The notes under the pieces were generated by a model. The model saw only the letters and a program-made list of their open reading frames with translations, did not search any database and was not told the DNA's origin. Shown here piece after piece: positions 52,680-61,759 of a stretch of 64,000 nucleotides of DNA. The number at the start of each line of letters is the position of its first letter. The first letter of the stretch is position 1. The translations under genes and the position numbers were made by a program. The DNA comes from Sphingobium sp. EP60837 (GTDB taxonomy: Bacteria; Pseudomonadota; Alphaproteobacteria; Sphingomonadales; Sphingomonadaceae): contig NZ_CP015986.1 in NCBI RefSeq assembly GCF_001658005.1, forward strand, positions 1,861,501 through 1,925,500, read 5' to 3'.

Positions 52680-53351
52680 ATGGTCGGTAATGGAGAAGAT
52701 CCGCGCGTGGTGCTGGAACGGCTGATTGCCGAACGGGGGGAGAATTATGCCGATCTGTCTCGGCTGCTAAAGCGCAATCCGGCCTATGTTCAGCAGTTCA
52801 TAAAGCGCGGCACGCCGCGTAAGCTGGACGAAGAGGACAGACGCGTGTTGGCGCGTTATTTCGGCGTGGCTGAAGAAATGCTTGGCGGGCCGCGAGGGCA
52901 GGTGCCGATTGAAAGGAAATCGCGGCCGCTGCCCGCCGTGGTGCCGGTGCCGCGATTGTCGCTCGGCGCCTCGGCAGGGGCGGGTTCACTCGATGAGGAT
53001 GAGCGGGCGGCGGGCGTGCTGGCGTTCGACGCCAATTGGCTGCGGCATCTGGGCGTTCGCCCGCAGCGCGTCTCCATCATCCGCGTTGATGGCGAATCGA
53101 TGGCGCCGACACTGAATGACGGCGATGAGATCATGGTCGATCATGATGATGACGCGACGCGGCTCCGCGACGGGGTCTATGTGCTGCGGCTGGACGGTGT
53201 GCTGATGGTAAAGCGCATCGCGATGGGCCCCCGGCGCGGGCTGTTCAGCGTACTCAGCGATAATCGTCATTATCCCGGCTGGGTGGATATAGAGCCGGCG
53301 CTGGTAGCGATCGTCGGCAGGGTGGTATGGACCGGACGGCGGCTCGTCTAA
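52680..53351 (+). CDS. XRE-type HTH regulator with S24 peptidase domain
   Basis: This 223-residue protein has an N-terminal helix-turn-helix (YADLSRLLKRNPAYVQQFIKRG). The C-terminal LexA/CI-type S24 domain has the catalytic Ser140 (RVDGESMAPTLNDGDEI) and Lys178 (LMVKRI). A typical Ala-Gly or Cys-Gly cleavage bond is not obvious (LGASAGAG at 95-102 is one candidate). It may be a RecA-responsive or constitutive repressor. No phage genes are adjacent. It probably binds the TCCTA cluster upstream. Confidence 0.85.
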   Translation: MVGNGEDPRVVLERLIAERGENYADLSRLLKRNPAYVQQFIKRGTPRKLDEEDRRVLARYFGVAEEMLGGPRGQVPIERKSRPLPAVVPVPRLSLGASAGAGSLDEDERAAGVLAFDANWLRHLGVRPQRVSIIRVDGESMAPTLNDGDEIMVDHDDDATRLRDGVYVLRLDGVLMVKRIAMGPRRGLFSVLSDNRHYPGWVDIEPALVAIVGRVVWTGRRLV

Positions 53352-53439
53352 GGGCTGATCGACATCCAGCCATGCGGGCCTGCAAAGCGCCGGGGATCAC
53401 GCTTTTCGGCTCCACCTGAATTGAATGTCGATCAGCCCT
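53351..53439. repeat. 89-bp element with perfect 15-bp inverted ends
   Basis: AGGGCTGATCGACAT (53351-53365) is repeated inverted, without mismatch, at 53425-53439. The 59-bp interior shows no strong further pairing. It begins at the last base of the S24 gene stop codon. It may be a small mobile or REP-like element, or a large terminator stem; no T-run follows. Confidence 0.6.
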
Positions 53440-53493
53440 CGCTTGGCGTCGCGGTTGCGGCTTCCTATCTGCTGACCGGCAAGGAGATCCGGC

Positions 53494-54411
53494 TTGAACG
53501 ACAATGACGCGGTGATCCGCAAGGCGATCGAGTGGCGCGGCGCGCCCATGGCGCTGGCGACAGTGGTATCGACCTGGGGATCGGCGCCCCGGCCGCGCGG
53601 CAGCCATATGATCGTGCACCAGGATGGCCGTTTCGAAGGCAGCATCTCGGGCGGCTGCGTCGAGGCCGATGTATTGCAGCGTGCGGAGGAGGTAATTGCA
53701 GGCCGCCCGGCGCATGTCGAACGCTATGGCGTTGCCGACGACGACGCTTGGGCGGTGGGACTGCCCTGCGGCGGCCAGATCAGCGTGCTGGTGCAGCCGG
53801 TGGGCGAGGGCGGCTTTGCGCCTGCACTGTTCGACCGGGTTGCACAGGCGCGGGAGCAAGGGCGCGCGCTCCTTCTTTCTACTGACCTCGACACGGGGCT
53901 GAGCCGGGAAGGCGCCATCGAAGGCCAGTTCCAGAACCGCTACGATCCGCCGCGCCGGCTGCTGATCGTGGGGGCTGTCCAGATTGCTCAGGCCCTGAGC
54001 GCCCTTGCAACGGCGATCGGCGTGACGCCGGTGGTGATCGATCCGCGCGGGCGGTTCCTGACAAACGAGCGCTTTCCCGGCGTCGAACTGGATGATCGCT
54101 GGCCCGACGAGGCGATTGCCGCGCGTCAGCCGGGGGAGGCGACGGCGGTGGTGACGCTTAGCCACGACATCAAGATCGATGATCCGGCACTGGCCGCAGC
54201 GTTGCGGGCGCCCACCGGCTATGTCGCGGCGCTGGGATCGCGCAAGAGCCATGCGGCACGGCTGGAGCGGCTGACGGCCATGGGCTTTTCAGCAGAGGAG
54301 TTGGCGCGGATCGACGGTCCGGCGGGCCTCAACATCGGAGCGGTGGGCGCAGCGGAGATCGCGCTGTCCATTGCGGCCGGGATGATTGCAGGGTTCAATG
54401 CGCGGGCCTGA
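53494..54411 (+). CDS. xdhC: XdhC-family molybdenum cofactor maturation protein
   Basis: This 305-residue protein has the XdhC/CoxI N-terminal part (MALATVVSTWGSAPRPRGSHMIV, SISGGCVEADVLQRAEEV) and a C-terminal Rossmann domain (RRLLIVGAVQIAQAL ... YVAALGSRKSHAARLERL ... IGAVGAAEIALSI). XdhC proteins bind and protect sulfurated Moco for insertion into xanthine dehydrogenase-family enzymes. A TTG start at 53494 is well supported by AAGGAG (53481-53486), 7 bp upstream. The only related enzyme gene in the window is the orphan [2Fe-2S] subunit at 25482-26018. Confidence 0.85.
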   Translation: MNDNDAVIRKAIEWRGAPMALATVVSTWGSAPRPRGSHMIVHQDGRFEGSISGGCVEADVLQRAEEVIAGRPAHVERYGVADDDAWAVGLPCGGQISVLVQPVGEGGFAPALFDRVAQAREQGRALLLSTDLDTGLSREGAIEGQFQNRYDPPRRLLIVGAVQIAQALSALATAIGVTPVVIDPRGRFLTNERFPGVELDDRWPDEAIAARQPGEATAVVTLSHDIKIDDPALAAALRAPTGYVAALGSRKSHAARLERLTAMGFSAEELARIDGPAGLNIGAVGAAEIALSIAAGMIAGFNARA

Positions 54412-54420
54412 CCGGCGCGC

Positions 54421-54606
54421 TTAGCAGCACTTGCCCCCATTTTTGCCGCCGTAGCGCGCTTCCTGCCGCTCACGGAAAAATTGCGCGTGCGTCATTACGG
54501 GCTGGTCCGGATGATGCGTCAGCATGTGCCGGGCGTAGCTGTCATAGTCCGGCACGCCGACCATCATCCGCGCTGTTCGCCGAATCCTGTCCAGCAGCCC
54601 GCTCAT
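54421..54606 (-). CDS. YbdD/YjiX-family small protein (DUF466)
   Basis: This 61-residue protein reads MSGLLDRIRRTARMMVGVPD ... HHPDQPVMTHAQFFRERQEARY and ends GGKNGGKCC. It is the standard companion of CstA-type transporters (E. coli ybdD after cstA) and is thought to be needed for peptide/pyruvate uptake. Its ATG overlaps the cstA stop by 4 bp (ATGA). The C-terminal Cys-Cys is a conserved feature of the family. Confidence 0.88.
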   Translation of the reverse strand: MSGLLDRIRRTARMMVGVPDYDSYARHMLTHHPDQPVMTHAQFFRERQEARYGGKNGGKCC

Positions 54607-56651
54607 TCCGCGGGCACCAGCGCCGGAATCTCGCGTGCCGTCGGTCCGTTCGTCCGCCGCGCGGCGAGGCAGGTGCGGATCGTGAAGAAGAGCAGCGAGA
54701 GGACGACCGCTAGGAAGATCGCGACTAACCCCGCGTCCACCCGGTCGTTGAAGATGATCTGCCGCATTTCCGCCATCGACTTGGCCGGGGCGAGGACCGT
54801 GCCTTCCTCCGCTGCCGCGCTGAACTTGGCGGCATGGGCAAGGAAGCCGACTTTCACATCGCTGGACACGAGCTTTAAGAGGCCCGCCGACAGGGTGCAG
54901 ACCAGCAGCCATGTCGTCGGGATCATCGTCACCCAGGCATAACGGTCCTGCTTCATGCGGAACAACACCGCCGTGGCCAGCATGAGCGCGATGGCGGCGA
55001 GCATCTGGTTGGAAATGCCGAACACCGGCCACAGCGTGTTCACGCCGCCCAGCGGATCGGTGACACCCTGATAGAGGAAGAAGCCCCATGCCGCGACGGT
55101 AAGCCCAGTCGCAACCAGGCTGGGGCCGATGCTCTTCGTCTCCTTGAAGCTGGGCACGGCCAGCGCGATCAAGTCCTGCAGCATGAAACGGCCCGCGCGT
55201 GTGCCCGCGTCCACGGCAGTCAGGATGAACAGCGCTTCGAACAGGATCGCGAAATGATACCAGAAGGCCTTCATCGCCGGGCCACCTACGACATGAGAAA
55301 AGATTTCCGCCATGGCCACCGCAAGCGTCGGCGCGCCGCCCGCTCGCGAGATGATTGTATGTTCGCCGACGTCCTTCGCTGTCTGGGCGATCAGTTCGGG
55401 CGTGATGGGGAAGCCCATGGCGGTTACGGCCGCCGCCGCGCTTGAGGCATCGGTGCCGATCACCGCTGCCGGGCTGTTCATCGTGAAATAGACGCCGGGG
55501 TCCAGGATGGACGCCCCTACCAGGGCCATGATGGCGACGAACGCCTCCATCAGCATCGCGCCATAGCCGATGATCGGCGCGTCGGCTTCGCTGGCGATCA
55601 GCTTGGGCGTGGTGCCGCTGGCGATCAGCGCGTGGAAACCAGACACAGCGCCACAGGCGATGGTGATGAACAGGAAGGGGAAGAGCCCGCCCGACCAGAC
55701 CGGGCCATTGCCGTTCACGAACTGCGTGACCGCATGCATCTTGAGCGGCGGGGCCATGATGACGATACCGATGGCGAGTGCGGCGATCGCGCCGATCTTG
55801 AGGAAGGTGGACAGATAATCGCGCGGAGCCAGCAGCAGCCAGACCGGCAGCACCGAAGCGACTGCGCCGTAGCCGATGAGTATCCAGCACAACTGCACCG
55901 GCGTGAAGGTGAAGATGGGACCCCAGACGGGCGAGAGCGCCACGCTCTGCCCATAAACGATTGCCGCCAGCAGCCCGACCAGACCCAGCAGAGACACTTC
56001 TCCGATCCGACCCGGCCTGATCCAGCGCGTATAGGCGCCCATCAGCATGGCGAGCGGCACGGTCGCCGCCACCGTAAACATGCCCCACGGGCTTTCGGCG
56101 AGCGCCTTCACCACGATCAGCGCCAGAACGGCAAGGATAATGACCATGATCATGAAGGCGCCGAACAGCGCTATGGTGCCTGCAACCTGGCCCATCTCCA
56201 TGCGGATCAGCTCGCCTAGCGACTTGCCGTCGCGGCGCATGGAGATGAAGAGGATCATGAAGTCCTGCACCGCACCGGCCAGCACGACCCCTGCGATGAT
56301 CCAGATCGTGCCGGGCAGATAGCCCATCTGCGCGGCGAGGACCGGGCCAACGAGCGGTCCCGCCCCCGCGATGGCTGCGAAATGATGGCCGAACAGCACA
56401 ACGCGATCTGTCGCGACATAGTCCAGGCCGTCGGCCCGCCTGATAGCAGGGGTGGGCCGCGACGGATCGAGCCGCATCACGGCGCGGGCGATGTAGAGCG
56501 CATAGTAGCGGTAGGCGACGAGAAAGCTGCTGACTGCGGCTATGACGATCCAGAGAGCATTGACCGCCTCGCCGCGCGACACTGCGACGACGGACAGGGC
56601 GGCTGCGCCGATAATGGCGATCGGGATCCATGGGATATGCCGGGTCATCAC
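54603..56651 (-). CDS. cstA: CstA-family carbon starvation transporter
   Basis: This 682-residue membrane protein has about 16 helices. The N-terminal YYALYIARAVMRLDPSRPTPA, FGHHFAAIAGAGPLVGPVLAAQMG and GGVNTLWPVFGISNQMLAAIAL are CstA/BtsT signatures. Family members import pyruvate or peptides under carbon limitation. It forms a two-gene unit with ybdD. I see no CRP-like site in the short leader. Confidence 0.92.
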   Translation of the reverse strand: MMTRHIPWIPIAIIGAAALSVVAVSRGEAVNALWIVIAAVSSFLVAYRYYALYIARAVMRLDPSRPTPAIRRADGLDYVATDRVVLFGHHFAAIAGAGPLVGPVLAAQMGYLPGTIWIIAGVVLAGAVQDFMILFISMRRDGKSLGELIRMEMGQVAGTIALFGAFMIMVIILAVLALIVVKALAESPWGMFTVAATVPLAMLMGAYTRWIRPGRIGEVSLLGLVGLLAAIVYGQSVALSPVWGPIFTFTPVQLCWILIGYGAVASVLPVWLLLAPRDYLSTFLKIGAIAALAIGIVIMAPPLKMHAVTQFVNGNGPVWSGGLFPFLFITIACGAVSGFHALIASGTTPKLIASEADAPIIGYGAMLMEAFVAIMALVGASILDPGVYFTMNSPAAVIGTDASSAAAAVTAMGFPITPELIAQTAKDVGEHTIISRAGGAPTLAVAMAEIFSHVVGGPAMKAFWYHFAILFEALFILTAVDAGTRAGRFMLQDLIALAVPSFKETKSIGPSLVATGLTVAAWGFFLYQGVTDPLGGVNTLWPVFGISNQMLAAIALMLATAVLFRMKQDRYAWVTMIPTTWLLVCTLSAGLLKLVSSDVKVGFLAHAAKFSAAAEEGTVLAPAKSMAEMRQIIFNDRVDAGLVAIFLAVVLSLLFFTIRTCLAARRTNGPTAREIPALVPAE

Positions 56652-56702
56652 TCTCTCTGGCTTTGCTCTGAAAGGTCGGCGGTCACAGTAAGGCCGCGTC
56701 CT

Positions 56703-57179
56703 TCAAAGACAATCACCCATCTTCCGGGCCACGCCCTTTCGCCTGAACGGCCAGTCGATGACGCCGCTGGCCCAGAGCGCCCACCAGATGATGACCGGCT
56801 GCAACAACAGGCGTGGCCCATGATACCACCAGCCAAGATGCGCCTCGCCCAGCGGGATGTCGTTGATGGCGTGGTTGAGATTGGCTGGCCAGACACATAG
56901 GGCATAAAGGGCAAGCCCGACGCCAGCTGCCCGGCGGAGGCGTGGAATGTGCAATCCGATCGCCCCCGCTATCTCCGCCAGCCCAGTGAGGGCGACAACC
57001 TGAGCAGGCCAGGGCACCCAGGGGGGCGTGATCGCGACGAAGCCGCTCGGCCGAGTGAGATGCGCGATGCCCGCAACCAGATAAAACGCTGACAGAAGCC
57101 ACAGCGCCGCTATGCGAATGCGGTCCCGTCGGTTGGCCTCTGAAAGCTTAGAGGCCGACTTCCCCTTCATCTTCGCCAT
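56703..57179 (-). CDS. DoxX-like membrane protein
   Basis: This 158-residue protein has four membrane helices (LWLLSAFYLVAGIAHL, VVALTGLAEIAGAIGLHI, LRRAAGVGLALYALCVWP, LLLQPVIIWWALW), the DoxX/DoxD-like pattern. Function is unknown; family members are linked to redox or stress phenotypes. Its start (57179, or 57170) lies inside the end of the PNPOx-like gene (32-bp overlap), so expression is coupled to that gene. Confidence 0.78.
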   Translation of the reverse strand: MAKMKGKSASKLSEANRRDRIRIAALWLLSAFYLVAGIAHLTRPSGFVAITPPWVPWPAQVVALTGLAEIAGAIGLHIPRLRRAAGVGLALYALCVWPANLNHAINDIPLGEAHLGWWYHGPRLLLQPVIIWWALWASGVIDWPFRRKGVARKMGDCL

Positions 57180-57582
57180 CCCAATAATGGGCGCGTTCAG
57201 CGCGAACCTTGATCATCACAAGACCAGGGGTATCCACGCCCTGTTCGAACCAGCGCTCCAGATCGCTATTCCAATGCGCCTCAAATTCCGTCTTGTCACG
57301 GATCAGATCAGCGCGACCTTCGATGGCGACAAACAGGGGCCGCTGGTTCAACAATCCGGCGCTGCCCTGAAAGGAGAGGCCGACATTGGGGTTTTGCTCG
57401 ATGTCTCGGACCATCACCGTGTCATCCGTCGTGAAATAATAGCTATCGCCATCATATTCGACGTCACGATTGTTGCTCATGGGGCGGGCGCCGATACGGC
57501 CGTCACCTGCATGAGTGGAGAGCATCGCGAAGTCGATATCCTTCATCGCTTTCGCAAGTTGCGCCAGCGTCCGCTGAACCAT
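57148..57582 (-). CDS. Pyridoxamine-5'-phosphate-oxidase-like (general stress protein 26 type) protein
   Basis: This 144-residue split-barrel flavin-binding protein has FAMLSTHAGDGRIGARPMSNN, YYFTTDDTVMVRDIEQNPNVGLSF and RADLIRDKTEFEAHWNSDLERWFEQG. These are typical of the general-stress-protein-26 subgroup, which binds FMN or FAD. ATG 57582 follows AAAGGAG. It overlaps the DoxX-like gene downstream. An SOS box lies 84 bp upstream in the divergent gap, on the side of the 57716 gene. Confidence 0.8.
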   Translation of the reverse strand: MVQRTLAQLAKAMKDIDFAMLSTHAGDGRIGARPMSNNRDVEYDGDSYYFTTDDTVMVRDIEQNPNVGLSFQGSAGLLNQRPLFVAIEGRADLIRDKTEFEAHWNSDLERWFEQGVDTPGLVMIKVRAERAHYWDGEDEGEVGL

Positions 57583-57665
57583 CGGTGCTACTCCTTTCAA
57601 TTTTCAAAACCCCAACGCCCGGACCGGCAAAGGGCTCCGGTGAGGACTCGCAATGCGAAGAATAA

Positions 57666-57680
57666 GAACATATAGCGAAC
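57666..57680 (+). promoter_or_regulatory. LexA (SOS) box GAAC-N7-GAAC
   Basis: GAAC (57666-57669), ATATAGC, GAAC (57677-57680) is an exact alphaproteobacterial LexA direct-repeat operator. It lies 35 bp before ATG 57716, where a promoter for that gene should be, and also upstream of the divergent PNPOx-like gene. Confidence 0.5.
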
Positions 57681-57715
57681 ATATCACGAATCAAAAGGAT
57701 CAGCGATGCGCCACG

Positions 57716-58261
57716 ATGCGCACCAAAGCCTTGTACCGGCCGTTCTTTGCGCTCCAGACTTCGCCGGTGATTGCACGGCAGATCGACTATCTGGCAGAAA
57801 GTCTGGCCAATGGGGCGCGCCGGATTTTGCCGGAGCATCAGCATATGACCTTGGCCATTACAGCCGATTATGATGATTATCCCTATGCAGTGATCAAGGC
57901 ACTGCTGCGCGCGGGAACGACCATCATGGCGGAACCTTTCGATCTGCCGCTTGATCGTTTGAGCTTCAGCAATCGGTCGGCTGCATTGCGGCCGTCATCC
58001 TCCCTGCCACTGCTTAACGCGTTGCAGCGGTCGATCATCGACGCGATGCGCGGGGCAGGGGTGATGCTGCGCCCCGGCTGGAGCTTCAGTCCGCGTCAGA
58101 CACTATTCTATCGTAACGGGCCGCCTGAGCAGAGAAGGATCGAAGGCTTTCACTGGCGGGTGGAGCAATTCGCGTTGCTGTGCAGCCATGTCGGCCAAAC
58201 GCGGCATGAGACTTTGGGAACATGGCCGCTCACAGGAGACGGGCAATATTCGCTGTTTTAG
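57716..58261 (+). CDS. 2H phosphoesterase / LigT-like protein with one degenerate motif
   Basis: This 181-residue protein has the first H-x-T motif in PEHQHMTLAITAD. The end FHWRVEQFALLCSHVG...ETLGTWPL matches the last strand of 2'-5' RNA ligase-like proteins. At the second H-x-T position I read SPRQTLFYRN, so the second catalytic His appears replaced by Arg; activity may be lost or altered. ATG 57716 is chosen because the SOS box lies just upstream; an ATG at 57653 would include it. Confidence 0.6.
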   Translation: MRTKALYRPFFALQTSPVIARQIDYLAESLANGARRILPEHQHMTLAITADYDDYPYAVIKALLRAGTTIMAEPFDLPLDRLSFSNRSAALRPSSSLPLLNALQRSIIDAMRGAGVMLRPGWSFSPRQTLFYRNGPPEQRRIEGFHWRVEQFALLCSHVGQTRHETLGTWPLTGDGQYSLF

Positions 58262-58331
58262 GGCGTTAGCACAGCCAGCGCCCGTTGCCTCCGCGAGCCG
58301 TTCAAGGGGGCCGACGGCCAAGGACCTCAAC

Positions 58332-58979
58332 TCACCCTTGAGTTACGCTCTCCAGCACCGCAGCCCGCAATTCGGGGATGCCCATGCCTTTCTCGCTGGA
58401 CGTCGGGATAATGTCGGGATGAGCGGCGGGACGCTTGCGGATGGCTTCGCCCACCGCCGCAATGACCTCGGCCAGATGGCTGGCCTTCACCTTGTCCGCC
58501 TTGGTCAAGACGACCCGGTAACTCACTGCGGCCGCGTCGAGCATGTCGAAAATATCCTTATCGACATCTTTGATGCCGTGGCGGCTGTCGATCAGCACCA
58601 GCGTTCGCTTCAGCTTCGCGCGGCCGCGCAGATAATCGTTCACCAGGAAGCGCCACTTCCGGACCATGTCCTTGGGCGCCTTGGCATAGCCATATCCCGG
58701 CATATCGACGAGGCGGAAGCGCAGCGGATCTCCCACATTGAAGAAGTTCAATTCCTGCGTCCGCCCCGGCGTGTTGGATGTGCGCGCGAGGCCGTTGCGG
58801 CCGGTGAGAGCGTTGAGGAGCGAGGACTTGCCGACGTTGGATCGGCCCGCGAAGGCGACTTCGTTGACCGACATGTCGGGCAGGAATTTGAGGTCCGGCG
58901 CGGACTTCAGGAAGGCGATCGGTCCGGCAAAGACCTTGCGCGCTTCCTCGATCAGGTCGGCCTGCTGCTGTTCGTCCAC
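58332..58979 (-). CDS. engB: GTP-binding protein EngB/YihA
   Basis: This 215-residue essential ribosome-assembly GTPase has G1 [10 protein letters not shown]2 region [15 protein letters not shown]3 [11 protein letters not shown] and G4 TKADK, with [11 protein letters not shown] typical of EngB. A GTG at 58979 gives the normal length; the longer upstream frame has no homology. It lies 122 bp after yidC in a conserved rpmH-rnpA-yidD-yidC-engB order. Confidence 0.9.
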   Translation of the reverse strand: MDEQQQADLIEEARKVFAGPIAFLKSAPDLKFLPDMSVNEVAFAGRSNVGKSSLLNALTGRNGLARTSNTPGRTQELNFFNVGDPLRFRLVDMPGYGYAKAPKDMVRKWRFLVNDYLRGRAKLKRTLVLIDSRHGIKDVDKDIFDMLDAAAVSYRVVLTKADKVKASHLAEVIAAVGEAIRKRPAAHPDIIPTSSEKGMGIPELRAAVLESVTQG

Positions 58980-59101
58980 ACTAGGTCCGTTCGGTTCAAG
59001 CTTATCGAGAATTATAGACGCACCGTTCTGGTCGCGCCTTTCTTGAACGTCTGCTGCAAGCAGGCAATCGAGAGGCTCGACCGAACGGGCGTTGAACGAT
59101 G

Positions 59102-60802
59102 CTATTTCGCCTCTGCCGCATTCAGAACGGGATGGCGTTTGTACAGCCACCACTGCTGGAGCATCGACAGGCAGTTGTTGGTGATCCAGTACACCAGCAG
59201 GCCCGCCGCGAAGGGCGCCATGATGAACATCATCATCCAGGGCATGATCGCGAACACCTGCTGTTGCATGGGGTCCATCTGCGCGGGGTTCAGCTTGAAC
59301 TGGAAATACATGCTGATGCCCAGCAGCAGCGCCAGCACACCGATCGCAAGGAAGGAGGGCGGCGTGAAGGGCAGCAGGCCGAACAGGTTCAAAATGTGCA
59401 GCGGATCGGGCGCGGACAAATCCTTGATCCACAGCACGAAGGGCTGGTGACGCATTTCGATCGTCAGCTGCAGCACCTTGTAGAGCGCGAAGAAGATCGG
59501 GATTTGGATGAAGATCGGGAGGCAGCCGGCGAGGGGATTGACCTTCTCGCGCTTGTAAAGTTCCATCATCTCCTGCTGAAGCTTGGGCTTGTCATCCTTA
59601 TACTTCTCCTGCAGCGCCTTCATCTTGGGCTGCACCGCGCGCATCGCCGCCATGCTGGCGAACTGACGCTGCGCGACCGGGAACATCAGCGCGCGGACGA
59701 CGAAGGTCAGGCAGATGATGGCGACGCCGAAATTGCCGATATGTTCGAATAGCCAGTGGAGCAGCGCGAAGATCGGCTTTTCGAACCAGTAGAACCAGCC
59801 CCAGTCGATCGCCCGGTCGAACAGCGGAATGCCCGCGTCCTGATAGGCTTCGAGCGTCTTTACTTCCTTCGCGCCGACAAACAGGCGGACGGTCTGCGTG
59901 ATGGCCTTGCCCGGCGCAAGCATGGTGGGGGCAAGGCTGTAATCCGCCTGATATTGGGTGCCCGCACCCTTGCGGAATTGGCCTTCGAAGGCGGCCTTCT
60001 GATCAGGCACGAGAGCCGACAGCCAATATTTGTCAGTGAAGCCGAGCCAGCCGCCGGTGGATTGGAAGCTTTGGGTCGAAGGACCCTTGGCGAGATCCTT
60101 GTAGTTCACATCATAATTGGCCGCGCCGTTGAACACGCCCATCGGGCCGATATGGATGGTCCAGGTATCGGGATCATGCGGGATGCCGGAACGGCTGATA
60201 TAGCCAAAGGGCTTCACGCCCACCGTACCCGCGCCGCTGTTCGACACCTTCTGTTGCGCAGTGATCATGTAATTTTCGTCCACCGAAAGGCGGATCTCGA
60301 AAGTTTGGCCCGTGCCATTGTTCCAGCGCAGGGTCACCGGGCTTGTCGGCGTGAGTTCCTTGCCCTCGGCGGCCCAGACGCTATTGGCGTCCGGTGCCTT
60401 CAATCCTTCACCCTGCCAGCCGAAGCCGGCGAAGAAGGCGTCCTTGGTGCCCGATGGGCTGTAGAGGCGCACGAAGGGCGAATCCTTCGCGATCGTCTCT
60501 CCATAGGTGGGCAGCACGATGTCGTCGATCCGCGCGCCCTTCAGGTTGATGGAGCCGGTCAGCTTGGGCGTGCGGATTGGTAGGCGCGGACTTTCCTTTA
60601 GCACCAACGCGCGGTCGCGAATCGCGGAGGGAGTGCCGGCCACGGGGCTGGCCCCCTGCGAGACGGGTGTGGTCTTGCCGCCTTCGATCTTCGTCGCCGG
60701 CGGATTGGCGGCGGGGAAGAAATGCTTGGCGATGTAAGGCCAGCCGAACAGGATCGCCGCGGTCAGCAGCACCGCCAGAATAATATTCTTCTTGTCGTCC
60801 AC
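59102..60802 (-). CDS. yidC: Membrane protein insertase YidC
   Basis: This 566-residue insertase has an N-terminal membrane anchor ([19 protein letters not shown]), a large periplasmic beta domain (~40-340) and the conserved five-helix core, including [23 protein letters not shown] and the C-terminal [22 protein letters not shown] hairpin. The C-tail is [12 protein letters not shown]. It inserts or assists inner-membrane proteins. Confidence 0.95.
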   Translation of the reverse strand: MDDKKNIILAVLLTAAILFGWPYIAKHFFPAANPPATKIEGGKTTPVSQGASPVAGTPSAIRDRALVLKESPRLPIRTPKLTGSINLKGARIDDIVLPTYGETIAKDSPFVRLYSPSGTKDAFFAGFGWQGEGLKAPDANSVWAAEGKELTPTSPVTLRWNNGTGQTFEIRLSVDENYMITAQQKVSNSGAGTVGVKPFGYISRSGIPHDPDTWTIHIGPMGVFNGAANYDVNYKDLAKGPSTQSFQSTGGWLGFTDKYWLSALVPDQKAAFEGQFRKGAGTQYQADYSLAPTMLAPGKAITQTVRLFVGAKEVKTLEAYQDAGIPLFDRAIDWGWFYWFEKPIFALLHWLFEHIGNFGVAIICLTFVVRALMFPVAQRQFASMAAMRAVQPKMKALQEKYKDDKPKLQQEMMELYKREKVNPLAGCLPIFIQIPIFFALYKVLQLTIEMRHQPFVLWIKDLSAPDPLHILNLFGLLPFTPPSFLAIGVLALLLGISMYFQFKLNPAQMDPMQQQVFAIMPWMMMFIMAPFAAGLLVYWITNNCLSMLQQWWLYKRHPVLNAAEAK

Positions 60803-60839
60803 GCTTGTCGGCTCCGCCGTCTTTTAGTGAAAATCTTTG

Positions 60840-61052
60840 TCAGGGGACCGGGTCGTAGCCCGACCCTCCCCAAGGGTGGCATCGCATTAGCCGCTTCGTG
60901 GCGAGCCAGCTACCCTTCACCGCACCATATTTGCGGATAGCCTCGATCGCATATTGCGAGCAGGACGGTGCATAGCGGCAAGACGGCGGCAATATGCGCG
61001 ACGGGCCAAGCTGCCAGAAGCGGGCGATGAGGATGAGCAGGCGGGCGATCAT
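60840..61052 (-). CDS. yidD: Membrane protein insertion efficiency factor YidD
   Basis: This 70-residue protein has [23 protein letters not shown] and [17 protein letters not shown], the invariant Cys and Pro pattern of YidD. It assists YidC-dependent insertion. Its start overlaps the end of rnpA by 4 bp. Confidence 0.92.
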   Translation of the reverse strand: MIARLLILIARFWQLGPSRILPPSCRYAPSCSQYAIEAIRKYGAVKGSWLATKRLMRCHPWGGSGYDPVP

Positions 61053-61465
61053 TGCTCCGCTTCCTCCTGTCCAGGCCCAGAAGCGGCCGAAATGTGCCTT
61101 TTACGTTCCGGGGAGCGGGGGGAGCGGCCGCGCGATTCGCCCGCTGGCCGCGTCATCACCTTGCGCAGCGCCTTTTCCAGTTCGGCGCGCAGCAGGCTGA
61201 AGTCTCGTTCTATGCCGTCCGAACGGCCGATCAGCACATGGTCCGCGCCTGGTACGCCATGGACCGGCAGCAGCTCCCGCGCCAGAACGCGAAAACGGCG
61301 CTTCATCCGGTTGCGGATGACAGCGCCGCCAATCTTCTTCGTAACGGTGATGCCGTAGCGCATCGCCGCGTCGCCATCGGCGCGTTCGCGCACCAGCAGG
61401 ACAAAGCCCGGCATCGGCGCACGCCGCCCGCGATTCGCCGCCAGGAAATCGGCGCGCCGGACCAT
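61049..61465 (-). CDS. rnpA: Ribonuclease P protein component
   Basis: This ~138-residue protein processes tRNA 5' ends with RNase P RNA. The conserved core is [24 protein letters not shown] (the RNR motif) and a second basic segment. A Gln/Glu-rich C-terminal extension ([10 protein letters not shown]...PGQEEAEQ) is long. ATG 61465 ([15 protein letters not shown]) is chosen as start; translation could begin nearer the rpmH stop. Confidence 0.88.
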   Translation of the reverse strand: MVRRADFLAANRGRRAPMPGFVLLVRERADGDAAMRYGITVTKKIGGAVIRNRMKRRFRVLARELLPVHGVPGADHVLIGRSDGIERDFSLLRAELEKALRKVMTRPAGESRGRSPRSPERKRHISAASGPGQEEAEQ

Positions 61466-61497
61466 GATGGCAGGCGCGCTGTTCGGCGGCGCGTCGT

Positions 61498-61632
61498 TCA
61501 GGCGCTCAGGCTCTTGCGGCCGCGGGCGCGACGGGCGCGCAGCACGTTGCGGCCGCCGGGGGTCGCCATGCGGGCGCGGAAACCGTGACGGCGCTTCCGA
61601 ACCAGATTGCTCGGCTGATAGGTGCGCTTCAT
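61498..61632 (-). CDS. rpmH: 50S ribosomal protein L34
   Basis: This 44-residue protein reads [20 protein letters not shown] through [19 protein letters not shown], the complete L34. It heads the rpmH-rnpA-yidD-yidC operon. A terminator for the upstream genes stands at 61670-61694. Confidence 0.95.
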   Translation of the reverse strand: MKRTYQPSNLVRKRRHGFRARMATPGGRNVLRARRARGRKSLSA

Positions 61633-61669
61633 CGTTCATTCCTCAAAGCAAAACAAAATCGGGCGTGAC

Positions 61670-61694
61670 AAAAAAGGGCCGCCGTGGGGCGGCC
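61670..61694 (-). terminator. Terminator of the M48-DsbA unit
   Basis: On the minus strand GGCCGCC (61694-61688) pairs with GGCGGCC (61683-61677) around a 4-base loop and is followed by six T (61675-61670). Confidence 0.85.
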
Positions 61695-61759
61695 GCATGT
61701 CAGGGGGCGTCCGATAGGCAAAAGGCGGGGACGAGTCAATGGCGGAGGACGGGATTGAC

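Noticed and set aside
54421-56631. Long alternative frame spanning cstA and ybdD
   Set aside because: Only its last 61 codons are the real ybdD; the rest is an out-of-frame reading of cstA, which has an intact membrane protein in another frame.
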